From the NCBI RefSeq assembly GCF_000619925.1, contig NZ_JHVB01000011.1:40030-104029 (forward strand): a DNA stretch of 64,000 nt, written 5' to 3'. The notes under the pieces were generated by a model, which had not been told where the DNA came from, did not search any database, and worked only from the letters and a program-made list of their open reading frames with translations. This document shows, piece after piece, positions 16,763-26,047 of this stretch. Position numbers and translations under genes: made by a program. Every line of letters begins with the position of its first letter. Within the stretch, counting starts at the first letter, position 1. The stretch comes from Treponema sp. C6A8. GTDB lineage: Bacteria; Spirochaetota; Spirochaetia; Treponematales; Treponemataceae.

Positions 16763-17752
16763 TTAACGGCGTCCCTCGGCATTGTAAAGATACTTGAAGT
16801 AATCCATGTTTGTGCTGTAGGTTGCCTTGTAATCCTTGAGGTTTGTTTTGTAAGATTCCATGCTCTTCCAGAAGTTGTAGAATTCAGGATCCTTGTTGTA
16901 AGCGGAGGCATAAATTGAAGCGGCCTGAGCATCGGCGTTACCCTTGATTTCCTCTGATTTTTTGTAGGCTTCAGAAGAAATTGAGCGTTTGTCGCTTTCA
17001 AGACGTCCCAGCCATTCAGCTTTTTTACCTTCACCGCGGGAACGGTAAGCCTGTGCAACCTGGTTTCTGTCCTTAATCATTCGGTTGAAAACTGATTCTG
17101 TAAGTTCGTCAGAATATTTAATCTGGCGGGGAAGAATATCAATCAGTTCAATTCCGTATTCCGGAACAAGCTTGTTTGCTTCTGCAAGCATTTCCTTACA
17201 CAAAACGCTTCGGCCTTTTGTAATCAGCTCGTTTTCTACGTTTGTGTTTACCAGTGCTTCAATTTCTTTTGTGTCTTCGTCGTCTGCCTGAACTTCATTG
17301 TTCTTTTCTTCATTTATTCCGTTTGAACTGCGCACGATTTCAGAAAGTCTGTTCTGTGTGATTACAGTTCTGGTAGAAGAATCGATGATGTCTGAAAGAC
17401 GGTTATAGGCGTTGTCTATGTTTGTAAAGCTCTGATAGAACTTTGCAGGATCTGAAATGCGCCAGCGTGATGTAGTATCTACTATAATAAACTGATTTTC
17501 CTTTGTAGGAATGCGCTGCTCGTCACCGTCAAGAGAAAGCACGAGTTTTGAGTAAGTTGTAACCTGATCAAGGAAAGGAATCTTAAAGTAAAGTCCTGCT
17601 TCTGTGTGAGTGTCTACAATAGAACCGAAGCGGGTGATAACAACCTGATTTCCCTCATTTACGATGTAAAGAGGGCCCATAAAAAGCAGAATGAATGCCA
17701 GAATTACAATTGTAAAAAATCCTGTGAAAAATTTTGTAGTTGATTTTGCCAT
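16763..17752 (-). CDS. hflC: HflC, SPFH-domain protease modulator
   Basis: 329 residues. One N-terminal TM (about 10-30, FTIVILAFILLFMGPLYIV), then an SPFH/band-7 domain (NEGNQVVITRFGSIVDTHTE, GLYFKIPFLDQVTTYSKLVL), coiled-coil with EGKKAEWLGRLESDKRSISS, and a C-terminal Asp/Phe-rich tail. HflC with HflK forms a large membrane ring that, in E. coli, cages and modulates the FtsH protease. An acidic insertion (NEEKNNEVQADDEDTKEIE at about 148-168) is longer than usual. SD GAGG. 16 bases downstream of hflK. Very sure of family. Confidence 0.92.
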   Translation of the reverse strand: MAKSTTKFFTGFFTIVILAFILLFMGPLYIVNEGNQVVITRFGSIVDTHTEAGLYFKIPFLDQVTTYSKLVLSLDGDEQRIPTKENQFIIVDTTSRWRISDPAKFYQSFTNIDNAYNRLSDIIDSSTRTVITQNRLSEIVRSSNGINEEKNNEVQADDEDTKEIEALVNTNVENELITKGRSVLCKEMLAEANKLVPEYGIELIDILPRQIKYSDELTESVFNRMIKDRNQVAQAYRSRGEGKKAEWLGRLESDKRSISSEAYKKSEEIKGNADAQAASIYASAYNKDPEFYNFWKSMESYKTNLKDYKATYSTNMDYFKYLYNAEGRR

Positions 17753-17768
17753 ATCGCTTTACCTCTCT

Positions 17769-18737
17769 TTAGTTTTTCTTGTCCTGGAATGTCTTAACCG
17801 GCACAAGATTCTGAAGTTTTCCGTCAATAAGTTCAGGCTTTGTGTCTGCGCCAAAAATCTCGTCCATTGTTTCAAGGTAGATTCGCTCGCGGGTTACCTT
17901 TGGAGATTTTCTGTATTCGTCGTAAACGGCATTGAAGCGGGCAACATCACCCTTTGCCATGTTTACGCGTTCTGCGGCATAACCTTCTGCAACCTGAATC
18001 ATGCGGTCTGCTTCACCCTGAGCCTTAGGGATTTCTGCGTTGTAAGATTCCTTACCTTCGTTGATAAAGCGGTTCATATCCTGGATGGCCTTGTTTACGT
18101 CTTCAAAGGCGTCCTGAACTCCGCTAGGAGGCACGATGTTCTGAAGCTTTACTGCAATTACGCTGATTCCAAGTCCGAGTGAATCAAAATTTTCGTTCAT
18201 CATGTTCTGGGCAAGGTTTTCAATATTTGAACGCTCACTACCCATTACAGAAAGGATTGCGCGGTCACCGACCAGAGTGTTGATTGCGCTGCGTGAAATA
18301 TCGCGGATTGTCTGGCGTTTTTCGCTGACTCCAAAAAGCCACTGCTTAGGATCTACGATTCGGTACTGGATAATCCATTCAACGTCAACGATGTTGAGGT
18401 CGCCTGTAAGCATTGTGCTTTCTGTTGAAATATTGTTTTTGTATTCGTTGTTGCGTCCGGCCTTTACGGTTTTAAATCCGAACTGTTCTGTCTGAACAAC
18501 TTTTACCGGTACGTTGTAGTTTCTTTCAATTCCAAAAGGAAGTTTTGTGTGAAGGCCTGAGCCTGTTGTGTAGGCATAGCGGCCAAGGCGGGTTACAACT
18601 GCCTGTTCAGTTTCATCTACCACGTAAAAACTGGTAAGACCAGCCAGCGCAAGAATTCCCAGAAAAATCAGGGTTCCTAAAAAACTCTTTCCAAATGATT
18701 TGTGCTTTTTTGCCTTGATGATTTTTTCGTCAGCCAT
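17769..18737 (-). CDS. hflK: HflK, SPFH-domain protease modulator
   Basis: 322 residues from ATG 18737 (MADEKIIKAKKHKSFGKSF), chosen over an upstream TTG because the SD GGAGG lies between them. TM about 21-42, then SPFH domain with VDETEQAVVTRLGRYAYTTG, GLHTKLPFGIERNYNVPVKV, and a coiled region with AQGEADRMIQVAEGYAAERV. Partner of HflC in the ring that regulates membrane proteolysis. Operon hflK-hflC-pseudokinase gene. Lacks the Gly/Pro-rich N-terminal tail of E. coli HflK. Confidence 0.92.
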   Translation of the reverse strand: MADEKIIKAKKHKSFGKSFLGTLIFLGILALAGLTSFYVVDETEQAVVTRLGRYAYTTGSGLHTKLPFGIERNYNVPVKVVQTEQFGFKTVKAGRNNEYKNNISTESTMLTGDLNIVDVEWIIQYRIVDPKQWLFGVSEKRQTIRDISRSAINTLVGDRAILSVMGSERSNIENLAQNMMNENFDSLGLGISVIAVKLQNIVPPSGVQDAFEDVNKAIQDMNRFINEGKESYNAEIPKAQGEADRMIQVAEGYAAERVNMAKGDVARFNAVYDEYRKSPKVTRERIYLETMDEIFGADTKPELIDGKLQNLVPVKTFQDKKN

Positions 18738-18829
18738 CAAAATCCTCCACAATAAGAAAAAATATAAAATGCTTTTTAATAAAAATATAAAATATATAGA
18801 AAATAAACAATTAAAAAATGATTAAAATG

Positions 18830-18838
18830 TGTTATATT
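18830..18838 (+). promoter_or_regulatory. Extended -10 promoter, DUF4230 gene
   Basis: TG-T-TATATT (18830-18838) lies 7 bases before the ATG at 18846, with no SD between. Predicts a leaderless transcript. Confidence 0.5.
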
Positions 18839-18845
18839 TATCACT

Positions 18846-19541
18846 ATGGAAAAGAAAAAGGAAGATACAGAAGAAAAATCACTTTTGAAGAGGGCTGAAA
18901 AATTGCGTAATAAGCCGGCTGCTAAAAATGCCTCAGCGGCTTCTCATCCTATTCTCACTAAGGTTGCCCTGCGGATTGTTACAATAATTACCCTTACTCT
19001 GGTGGCGGCTTTTGTTTTGATGATTATGCTGCCAAACCTAAAGCAGACTTTCTTTAGTCAAAAAAAAGAAATCCACGAGGCTATGGTAACTCAGCAGCTT
19101 TTGAACGCTCAGGAACTGATTACCCAGAAGTACCGCTACAGCGATGTAATCACCCTTAAAAAATCGATAATGTTTTCTAAAAGTTACAGCATTGTAAAGT
19201 TTACGGGAATTATCAGGGCGGGAATAGGCGACGTTTCCCAAATTAAGTTTAAGATAAGTGATTCTTACGGTGGAAAAAAATCCATCAGGCTCAAGCTTCC
19301 TAAATCTGAAATCCTTGGAAATGAAATTGTAGATCAGTCGGTTTTTGATGAAAAACGCAGCGTCTTTGTTCCCATTACGACTCAGGAAATTTTTGATGAA
19401 ATTGACCTTGTAAGAAATAATATTGCAGAAGAAATTGTAGGAGAGGGCTTTTTGAATGAGACTGACTCTTCAGCAAAAAAGACAATCACACAGATGATGT
19501 ACGCGCTTGGTTTTGAAGCTGTGGAGGTAAGTCTTGAGTAA
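18846..19541 (+). CDS. DUF4230 domain membrane-anchored protein
   Basis: 231 residues. Charged N-terminal cytoplasmic tail (1-35, Lys/Glu-rich), TM about 44-64 (RIVTIITLTLVAAFVLMIML), then a DUF4230 domain (about 80-225) with the family's opening signature QQLLNAQELITQKYRYSDV. DUF4230 proteins are exported, of unknown biochemical role, and sometimes sit beside transporters or envelope stress genes. Here it overlaps the first ABC exporter gene by 8 bases, so the three genes form one operon. No SD; promoter placement suggests leaderless start. Confidence 0.7.
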   Translation: MEKKKEDTEEKSLLKRAEKLRNKPAAKNASAASHPILTKVALRIVTIITLTLVAAFVLMIMLPNLKQTFFSQKKEIHEAMVTQQLLNAQELITQKYRYSDVITLKKSIMFSKSYSIVKFTGIIRAGIGDVSQIKFKISDSYGGKKSIRLKLPKSEILGNEIVDQSVFDEKRSVFVPITTQEIFDEIDLVRNNIAEEIVGEGFLNETDSSAKKTITQMMYALGFEAVEVSLE

Positions 19542-21339
19542 AGTTAATCTTCTGAAAGGCTTACAGAAGCGCTATGCCCTGACAACCCTTCTTTCTCCTC
19601 TTTCCATGATTGGCGAAGTCTGCATGGAAGTTTCAATTCCTTTTATCATGGCAAAAATAATTGATATTGGGATTGCGGGGCGGGATATTCCTTACGTTAC
19701 TAAAACCGGCCTTTTTATGGTTGGACTTGCCGTTATTTCTCTTTTGTTCGGCTGCGCGGGTTCTTTTTTAGCGGCTTACTCTTCCCAGGGCTTTGCAAAA
19801 AATCTTCGTCAGCGGATTTACTGTAAAATTCAGGGCTTTTCTTTTTCCAATCTTGATAAGTTCAGCACGGCTTCCCTTGTAACAAGGCTTACAACTGACA
19901 TTACAATGTGCACTAACGTTTATCAGATGCTGATAAGAATCTGCATCCGCTCTCCTTTTATGATGATTGCGGGCTGTCTTATGGCATTTAGAATTAACAC
20001 TGAACTTGCCGTAATTTTTCTGATTGCAATTCCTTTTCTTGCGGCGGCAATTCTTCTTCTTTCAACTTTTGCTCATCCTCGCTTTTTGAAGATGATGAAA
20101 ACCTACGACGGGCTTAACGCTTCCGTTCAGGAAAATCTTGTTGGAATAAGAATCGTAAAGGCTTATGTCCGTGATGAATTTGAGTTCAAGAAGTTTGAAA
20201 AGGCTGCCGGCCAATTATGCAATGCCCAGTACCGGGCAGAAAAAATTATAATCTGGATGATTCCATTAATGCAGCTGGTAATGTACCTTACTATGTCGGC
20301 TGTGGTCTGGTTTGGCGGCCATAAGGTTGTATTTGGTACTATGAGCGCCGGCCAGCTTATCAGCTTTTTTGCCTATGTTACCCAGATTTTGATGTCCCTT
20401 ATGATGCTGGGAATGATTTTTGTGTCGCTTGTTATGGTTCGCGCTTCTGTGGGACGAATTAAGGAAGTTCTTTCAGAAGAAAGTGATATAAGATCCCCGG
20501 ATGCTGTGAATGCCGTTACAGAATTGAAGGACGGCAGCGTGGAATTCCGCGACGTAAGCTTTGGCTACAATAACCGCTATGATAATCTTGTGCTTGAAAA
20601 TCTTTCCTTTAAAATTGAAAGCGGACAGGTTGTGGGAATTATCGGCGGAACGGGATCTTCAAAGACAACTTTAATTTCCCTTATTCCCCGCCTTTACGAT
20701 GCCCTTTCCGGCATGATTTTTGTAGGCGGCCAGGATGTCCGTAACTATGATTTGAAGGCCCTGCGGGATGGAGTAGCTCTCGTTCTTCAGAAAAACGTGC
20801 TATTTTCGGGCACCATTAAGGAGAATCTTCGCTGGGGAAATCCAGATGCCACAGATAAAGAGATTGAAATGGCCTGCCAGGCAGCTGATGCAGACAGTTT
20901 CATAAAAGCTTTCCCTGACGGCTATGATACAGAGCTGGGGCAGGGGGGAGTAAATGTTTCCGGCGGTCAGAAGCAGAGGCTTTGCATTGCCCGGGCCCTT
21001 TTGAAATCTCCGAAAATTTTAATTCTTGATGACAGTACAAGCGCAGTTGATACGGCAACTGAAGGCCGCATCCGAACTTCGCTGAGAAATATTGCTCCTC
21101 AGACTACAAAAATCATCATTGCCCAGCGCATTTCTTCTGTAAAAGATGCCGACGTGATTTTTGTTCTGGACGAAGGAAAATTAAACGGAATTGGAAGTCA
21201 CGAAGAACTTTTAAGAGACAATAAAATCTATCGTGAAGTTTATGAAAGTCAGCAGCAGGGAAGCGGCGACGCGGATATGGTTCCTGATGTTTCCGATAGG
21301 AAACAGGTGCGGCCAGACGGCACTGACATTGTAGACTGA
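19534..21339 (+). CDS. ABC exporter half, degenerate nucleotide site (subunit 1)
   Basis: 601 residues: six TM segments (to about 300) and an NBD. TTG start with SD GGAGG, overlapping the previous gene by 8 bases. The NBD has a Walker A altered to GGTGSSKTT (a Ser replaces the usual third Gly), Walker B ILILDD with Asp in place of the catalytic Glu, but a good signature NVSGGQKQR. That is exactly what the degenerate-site subunit of a heterodimeric type IV (BmrCD/TmrAB/TM287-288-like) exporter shows. Pairs with the next gene. Substrate (drug, lipid or peptide) cannot be told. Confidence 0.9.
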   Translation: MSKVNLLKGLQKRYALTTLLSPLSMIGEVCMEVSIPFIMAKIIDIGIAGRDIPYVTKTGLFMVGLAVISLLFGCAGSFLAAYSSQGFAKNLRQRIYCKIQGFSFSNLDKFSTASLVTRLTTDITMCTNVYQMLIRICIRSPFMMIAGCLMAFRINTELAVIFLIAIPFLAAAILLLSTFAHPRFLKMMKTYDGLNASVQENLVGIRIVKAYVRDEFEFKKFEKAAGQLCNAQYRAEKIIIWMIPLMQLVMYLTMSAVVWFGGHKVVFGTMSAGQLISFFAYVTQILMSLMMLGMIFVSLVMVRASVGRIKEVLSEESDIRSPDAVNAVTELKDGSVEFRDVSFGYNNRYDNLVLENLSFKIESGQVVGIIGGTGSSKTTLISLIPRLYDALSGMIFVGGQDVRNYDLKALRDGVALVLQKNVLFSGTIKENLRWGNPDATDKEIEMACQAADADSFIKAFPDGYDTELGQGGVNVSGGQKQRLCIARALLKSPKILILDDSTSAVDTATEGRIRTSLRNIAPQTTKIIIAQRISSVKDADVIFVLDEGKLNGIGSHEELLRDNKIYREVYESQQQGSGDADMVPDVSDRKQVRPDGTDIVD

Positions 21340-21356
21340 TTTAAGGAGACGCACCC

Positions 21357-23249
21357 TTGCCACCACATAAACCAAAGGGCTTTTCAAAGCCTAAAAATAC
21401 AAAAAAGACACTCTTCCGCATTCTCTCTTATATGGGAAAATTTAAAGCCCTCTGGCTTCTTGTTTTTCTTTTTGTAAGCATAAGCTCTCTTGCGGGGGTT
21501 GCGGGAACTTATATCTTAAAGCCTGCAATCAATGATTATATTATTCCGCTTATCGGACAGCAGACTCCTGATTTTTCAGCCTTTAAGCAGCTTCTTATAA
21601 AGGTTCTGTTTATTTTTGCCTGCGGTGTTTCTGCCAGCTGGGCAAACCAGAGGGTAATGATTTTTATTGGAACAAGGCTTCTTTTGAATATTCGTGAAGA
21701 TTTGTTTTACAAGCTGCAGAAGCTTCCCCTTCGTTTTTATGATTCACATACCCACGGCGAACTGATGTCCCGCTTTACAAACGATACTGACGCTCTTCGC
21801 GAAATGATGAGCCATACAGTTCCCCAGCTTTTGTCATCTGTGCTTTCTGTTACCGCTGTTTTTGTCATGATGCTTGTTCTGTCTCCTCTTTTGACGGCCG
21901 TGATGATTGTAACTATGGCATTGATGACCCTTCTTGCGGGCTGGACTGGAAAAAAATCTGCATCTTCTTTCAGAAAAAATCAGAAGGCTATGGGAGAGCT
22001 TAACGGTTTTATAGAAGAAATGATTGAAGGCCAGAAGGTTATCAAGGTTTTTAATTATGAAGACAGGGCTATCGAACGCTTTGAAAAACTAAATGAAGAA
22101 CTCTGTAAGGCGGGAACTTCTGCCAATACTTTCGGCGGTATTCTTGGCCCTTTGATGAATAATCTCAGTCATGCCCAGTATGCCCTTGTTGCTGTAGTTG
22201 CGGCCTTCCGCGTGATTTCGGGGCATATGGATTTGGGTACTGTGGCAGCCTTTTTGCAGTATACAAGAAGCTTCAGCCAGCCTGTCTCTATGATGAGCCA
22301 GCAGGCAACAAGCCTTTTGAATGCCCTTGCCGGAGCTGAGCGTATTTTTGCAATTATTGATGAAGAAGCTGAAGTAGATGAAGGAAAAATTATTCTTGTA
22401 AATGCCTACGACGCTAAAACTTCTGACGGAAAGCTGCAGCTTGTTCAGTCTTTTGCAAAAACAGGCGAATGGGCCTGGAAAAATCCTGTGGACGGAAGCC
22501 TGACCCGTCTTAAAGGCGAGGTGATTTTTGATCACGTAACTTTCGGCTATAAGGCAGAAAAGACAATCCTTCATGATTTGTGCATTCACGCAAAGCCGGG
22601 ACAGAAAATTGCTTTTGTTGGTTCGACTGGTTCTGGTAAAACTACGACAATAAATCTTCTTACCCGTTTTTATGATATTCCGGAAGGCTACGGTCGCATT
22701 TTGCTGGACGGCTTTCCTATTAATCAGATAAGCAAGGCAAGCCTTCGACAGTCTCTGGGAATGGTTCAGCAGAATACTCATTTGTTTACTGGAACTATCC
22801 GCGAAAATATCCGCTACGGAAATCTTGAAGCGAGTGATTTACAGGTTTATGAGGCGGCCCGTCTTTCCAATGCCGACTCCTTTATCCGCCACCTGGAAAA
22901 CGGCTACGACACTGTGATTACTGGTGACGGCGCTTCCTTGAGCCAGGGTCAGCGTCAGCTTCTGGCAATTGCACGGGCTGCGGTTGCAAATCCGCCGGTT
23001 TTAATTCTGGACGAAGCAACTTCTTCTATTGATACCCGAACTGAAGCTTTGATTGAAAAGGGAATGGACAGCCTTATGAAGGGGCGGACAACCTTTGTAA
23101 TTGCCCACCGCCTTTCTACCGTGCGCAATGCCGATGAAATCATCGTGCTTGAGCAGGGAAGAATAATTGAGCGTGGTACCCACGAAGAACTGATTGCCCG
23201 GAAGGGCCGCTATCACTTTTTGTATAGCGGCAATCTGATAGATGAGTAA
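21357..23249 (+). CDS. ABC exporter half, consensus nucleotide site (subunit 2)
   Basis: 630 residues, TTG start with SD AAGGAG, 17 bases after the partner gene. Six TM segments, NBD with canonical Walker A GSTGSGKTT, Walker B VLILDEATSSID with the catalytic Glu, H-loop VIAHRLSTV, and signature LSQGQ (relaxed from LSGGQ). Its Walker motifs pair with the VSGGQ of subunit 1 to give one active ATP site; the other site is built from the degenerate parts. The linker of about 40 residues before the NBD (DGKLQLVQSFAKTGEWAWKN) is unusually long. Ends 3 bases from the convergent barrel gene. Confidence 0.92.
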   Translation: MPPHKPKGFSKPKNTKKTLFRILSYMGKFKALWLLVFLFVSISSLAGVAGTYILKPAINDYIIPLIGQQTPDFSAFKQLLIKVLFIFACGVSASWANQRVMIFIGTRLLLNIREDLFYKLQKLPLRFYDSHTHGELMSRFTNDTDALREMMSHTVPQLLSSVLSVTAVFVMMLVLSPLLTAVMIVTMALMTLLAGWTGKKSASSFRKNQKAMGELNGFIEEMIEGQKVIKVFNYEDRAIERFEKLNEELCKAGTSANTFGGILGPLMNNLSHAQYALVAVVAAFRVISGHMDLGTVAAFLQYTRSFSQPVSMMSQQATSLLNALAGAERIFAIIDEEAEVDEGKIILVNAYDAKTSDGKLQLVQSFAKTGEWAWKNPVDGSLTRLKGEVIFDHVTFGYKAEKTILHDLCIHAKPGQKIAFVGSTGSGKTTTINLLTRFYDIPEGYGRILLDGFPINQISKASLRQSLGMVQQNTHLFTGTIRENIRYGNLEASDLQVYEAARLSNADSFIRHLENGYDTVITGDGASLSQGQRQLLAIARAAVANPPVLILDEATSSIDTRTEALIEKGMDSLMKGRTTFVIAHRLSTVRNADEIIVLEQGRIIERGTHEELIARKGRYHFLYSGNLIDE

Positions 23250-23252
23250 AAG

Positions 23253-24392
23253 CTAGAACTTCCAGGTTGCATAAAGAGGAACTTCGTAGCCCCAGTACCA
23301 GTCTGAAAGAGTTTTCTTCTTTTTATTTGTTCCAACCTGCATGCAGGTAATTATGCTTCCTGCCGATACAGTGCATTTTCCAAATGTAAGCCAGAGGCGG
23401 GGATAAAAGGCAAAGGTCTGGCGGCTCAAATCGCTGTCTTTTTCATTAAGGGCAGCGTAATAGTAAAAGCGTGGCTTAAAGGCTACGTGTTCAACAATCG
23501 GTATGAGGGTCTGAGTTCCTGAATAAAGAGGAATGTAGTCGCCTTCTTTTGAATGACCGGCTTCTGCTTCCTGGGTAATTTCTACATTTCCAAGATTAAA
23601 GCTGAAATTAATGGATGCAAGATGACATTTTTTCAGTTCTTCCTGATTGTAATTGCTTACATTTTTGAAAGTGCTGCTTGCAACGTATGCTTCTGCTTCG
23701 TAAGAATATGAGGCAAAGAACTTTGACTTGGAGATAAAGCCTGTCCAGTCCGGTGAATACTGAAGGGAAGCGGCAAAAGAAAAGTCTTCGTTTTTGAAAT
23801 CTTCAAAAGCTGAAAAGCCCAGTTCTACAGGAAGGCTTTCTGAAAGAGTTTTGAAATTGTAGGTAAGGGCGGCGGCAAGAGCGAAAGATTCCTTAAATGA
23901 AACGTAGCTTTCTGTTACAGGAAGCGCGATTCCGCCTCCAAAGCCCATGTAATCAAACTTAGTGCCAACGCCTGTTTTTCCCCATCGGGTATTTCCCGTG
24001 TAGATTTCTGCGAGAGAAAAATATCCGCCCGGAAGATAATATGAATAAAGTTTTCCTCCGGCGATTTCAAAAAAATCATTTCCTGCAGGACGTACTTTTA
24101 TGTACGCGCGTTTAATTTCTAATTTCTGCTGTTCTTCTTCACCTTCTGCAACAGAATGAAGTCTGTAATAGATTTTTCCTGCTGCTGTAATGTAATTATT
24201 TCCCTGAATAATGTCGCCCCAAAGGTAAGCGCCGCCAAACTGGTCGTCAGTATCCTGATGAACTCCGTTTTTATCAAAACTTACTGGATTTTCAATCGGG
24301 TCGAGCCCGATTCCAACAAGGGCTTTATTTGCTGGTTTTGCAAAAAGAAGGGCTGATGAAGCTGCAAAAATAAGTGCAAGTGATTTTTTCAT
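23253..24392 (-). CDS. Outer-membrane beta-barrel protein (Treponema type)
   Basis: 379 residues. Signal peptide MKKSLALIFAASSALLFAKP, then alternating polar/hydrophobic strands throughout, many aromatic residues, and the sequence ends YATWKF, a C-terminal aromatic as BAM substrates need. No periplasmic domain or TonB box is seen, so it looks like a porin-like or structural barrel with about 14-16 strands. SD GGAG. Its functional class is inferred from composition. Convergent with the ABC exporter. Confidence 0.75.
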   Translation of the reverse strand: MKKSLALIFAASSALLFAKPANKALVGIGLDPIENPVSFDKNGVHQDTDDQFGGAYLWGDIIQGNNYITAAGKIYYRLHSVAEGEEEQQKLEIKRAYIKVRPAGNDFFEIAGGKLYSYYLPGGYFSLAEIYTGNTRWGKTGVGTKFDYMGFGGGIALPVTESYVSFKESFALAAALTYNFKTLSESLPVELGFSAFEDFKNEDFSFAASLQYSPDWTGFISKSKFFASYSYEAEAYVASSTFKNVSNYNQEELKKCHLASINFSFNLGNVEITQEAEAGHSKEGDYIPLYSGTQTLIPIVEHVAFKPRFYYYAALNEKDSDLSRQTFAFYPRLWLTFGKCTVSAGSIITCMQVGTNKKKKTLSDWYWGYEVPLYATWKF

Positions 24393-24451
24393 AAAAGGAA
24401 CTCCGAAAAAAATGTTTGGAGAATAATATAGAAAGAATTAAAAAGCGTCAA

Positions 24452-26047
24452 TTAAAAATATGGGCGCAGAAAAGGGGCTTCTTCGAAAAACTCGCTGTTA
24501 GGGAAGGTATCTGAAATGGCTTTAAGGCTGTGCTCTGATGCTGGTGACTGCATTTTTCCTGCAAGAAAGGCTTCTTTTTGAACTGTAATGTCCGGCAGCT
24601 TTAATGCCGCCTGTAAATCGCAGGCTTCAATGCCGGGAATTTTCATGCTCTGGGGGCAGAGTGTAAAAGTTTTTGTATCCGGACAGTTTGCAAGGCGTGC
24701 TTCGAACCACCAGGCGAACATCTTCATGCGGCTGTCTGTTGTAACACGCTGGCCAAGATAGTTTTCCGCAGGGCTGGCATTTGCACCGAATAAAAGTCCT
24801 GCCGTAAAGTTTTCTACTGTATTTGTGCGCTGAGCCCTTGTATGGAAGGTCTCTTCTGCGCTGCTTCCTTTAATGTGAGTCTGTTTTGCTGGGAAGCTTA
24901 AATCCAGGCCTGCCGTGAAAATTGTTTTGGCGCCGCAATAATATGCAAAGTTCCAGGCTGCAGAGGCAACTGAACCGCCTGTTCCTAAATCTCCTAAATC
25001 AAGGGAAAGCTTTTTTTCAAAATACTGGCCCACCGGGAACTGGCTTTTGCAGAGCATTATTTTTTTGCATGGGAAGCGGAAAACTGCGGGGTAGGCGCTG
25101 ACTTCTGTAATTAAAATAGCTTCCGGGGCTGATAAGCCTGCAATATGTCGGTAGGCCCAGAACTGAGGATCCATAAGCATGATAAAATCGGGCTGAATGC
25201 CGGCTTTTAAAAGTGTGTGCAGGGCCGTTTCAACGCAGACGATTACCATGCGCTTTTTAAGCTCTGCCAGCTGCGGAAGGATGCCTTCTAAACTTGGCCC
25301 GGCTCCCACAATCAAAAATGGCAGTGCCCCGCCGGCGTCCTTAAATCCCGCAAGGCCCTGGCAGCGGCTAAGCTGAGCAATATTTTTTACGCTGTTTCTT
25401 ACCCAGAGTTTCCCGAACTTTTTCAGGGTTGCAGCATTAATTTCGTTTTTACGCTGGTTTCTCTTTATGATTGTGCGGACATCGTTAAAGTATTCTGCTG
25501 CGTGGTTTGTAAAGGCCGGAATGTCAAAAAAGAAGGTGTCGTTTACGCCTGTGTCTCCGACGTTTACTTTTGAAGAATCTTCTATTAAAGAAAGTACGCT
25601 TTCCTGAGGGCAACCTACAGCCAGAATAAGCTGCTCCTGAGCAAAAACGGCGCTCCAGTCAAGGATGCAAAGGGCTCCCAGCAGGTGTAAAAGGTCTGGC
25701 TCTAAAAGCACTAATTTTTTTTCCGGATATTTTTTGCAGAACTCGATTACCTGCCAGCCAAGTCCAAAGCCGTAAAAAAACGTGCTGGACTTTTCTGCCA
25801 CTGCGGGCTGAGCTACAGCGTTTGAGGCTTCGCGGGAAGGATTATAGAGAGAGTGCAGGGCAGTGCCGCCTTCCCTTGCAGATATATCCCCGTTTTTTGC
25901 CGTTAAAACTTCCCACTTAAGAGAACTAATTAATGCGGCGCTGCCCTCTTCATCTTTTATTGCGCTTATATCTTTTTTGCACATTTCAAAAAGGGCTGGG
26001 AAGCGGCGGCGGAAAGATTCCAGATTTTTATTCCAGATTGAGTTCAA
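24452..26047 (-). CDS. DUF115 motility-associated glycosyltransferase-family (Maf-like) protein
   Basis: 531 residues. Central DUF115 / MptE-like domain with the signature LIVGAGPSLEGILPQLAELK, then VIVCVETALHTLLKAGIQPD and FIMLMDPQFWAYRHI. An N-terminal Rossmann-like region includes FFYGFGLGWQVIEFCKKYPE. DUF115 proteins, including Campylobacter Maf factors, transfer nonulosonic acid or other sugars to flagellin; spirochaetes carry several. The acceptor here is not known. Overlaps the transpeptidase gene by 20 bases and lies downstream of it, so they are co-transcribed. Confidence 0.82.
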   Translation of the reverse strand: MNSIWNKNLESFRRRFPALFEMCKKDISAIKDEEGSAALISSLKWEVLTAKNGDISAREGGTALHSLYNPSREASNAVAQPAVAEKSSTFFYGFGLGWQVIEFCKKYPEKKLVLLEPDLLHLLGALCILDWSAVFAQEQLILAVGCPQESVLSLIEDSSKVNVGDTGVNDTFFFDIPAFTNHAAEYFNDVRTIIKRNQRKNEINAATLKKFGKLWVRNSVKNIAQLSRCQGLAGFKDAGGALPFLIVGAGPSLEGILPQLAELKKRMVIVCVETALHTLLKAGIQPDFIMLMDPQFWAYRHIAGLSAPEAILITEVSAYPAVFRFPCKKIMLCKSQFPVGQYFEKKLSLDLGDLGTGGSVASAAWNFAYYCGAKTIFTAGLDLSFPAKQTHIKGSSAEETFHTRAQRTNTVENFTAGLLFGANASPAENYLGQRVTTDSRMKMFAWWFEARLANCPDTKTFTLCPQSMKIPGIEACDLQAALKLPDITVQKEAFLAGKMQSPASEHSLKAISDTFPNSEFFEEAPFLRPYF

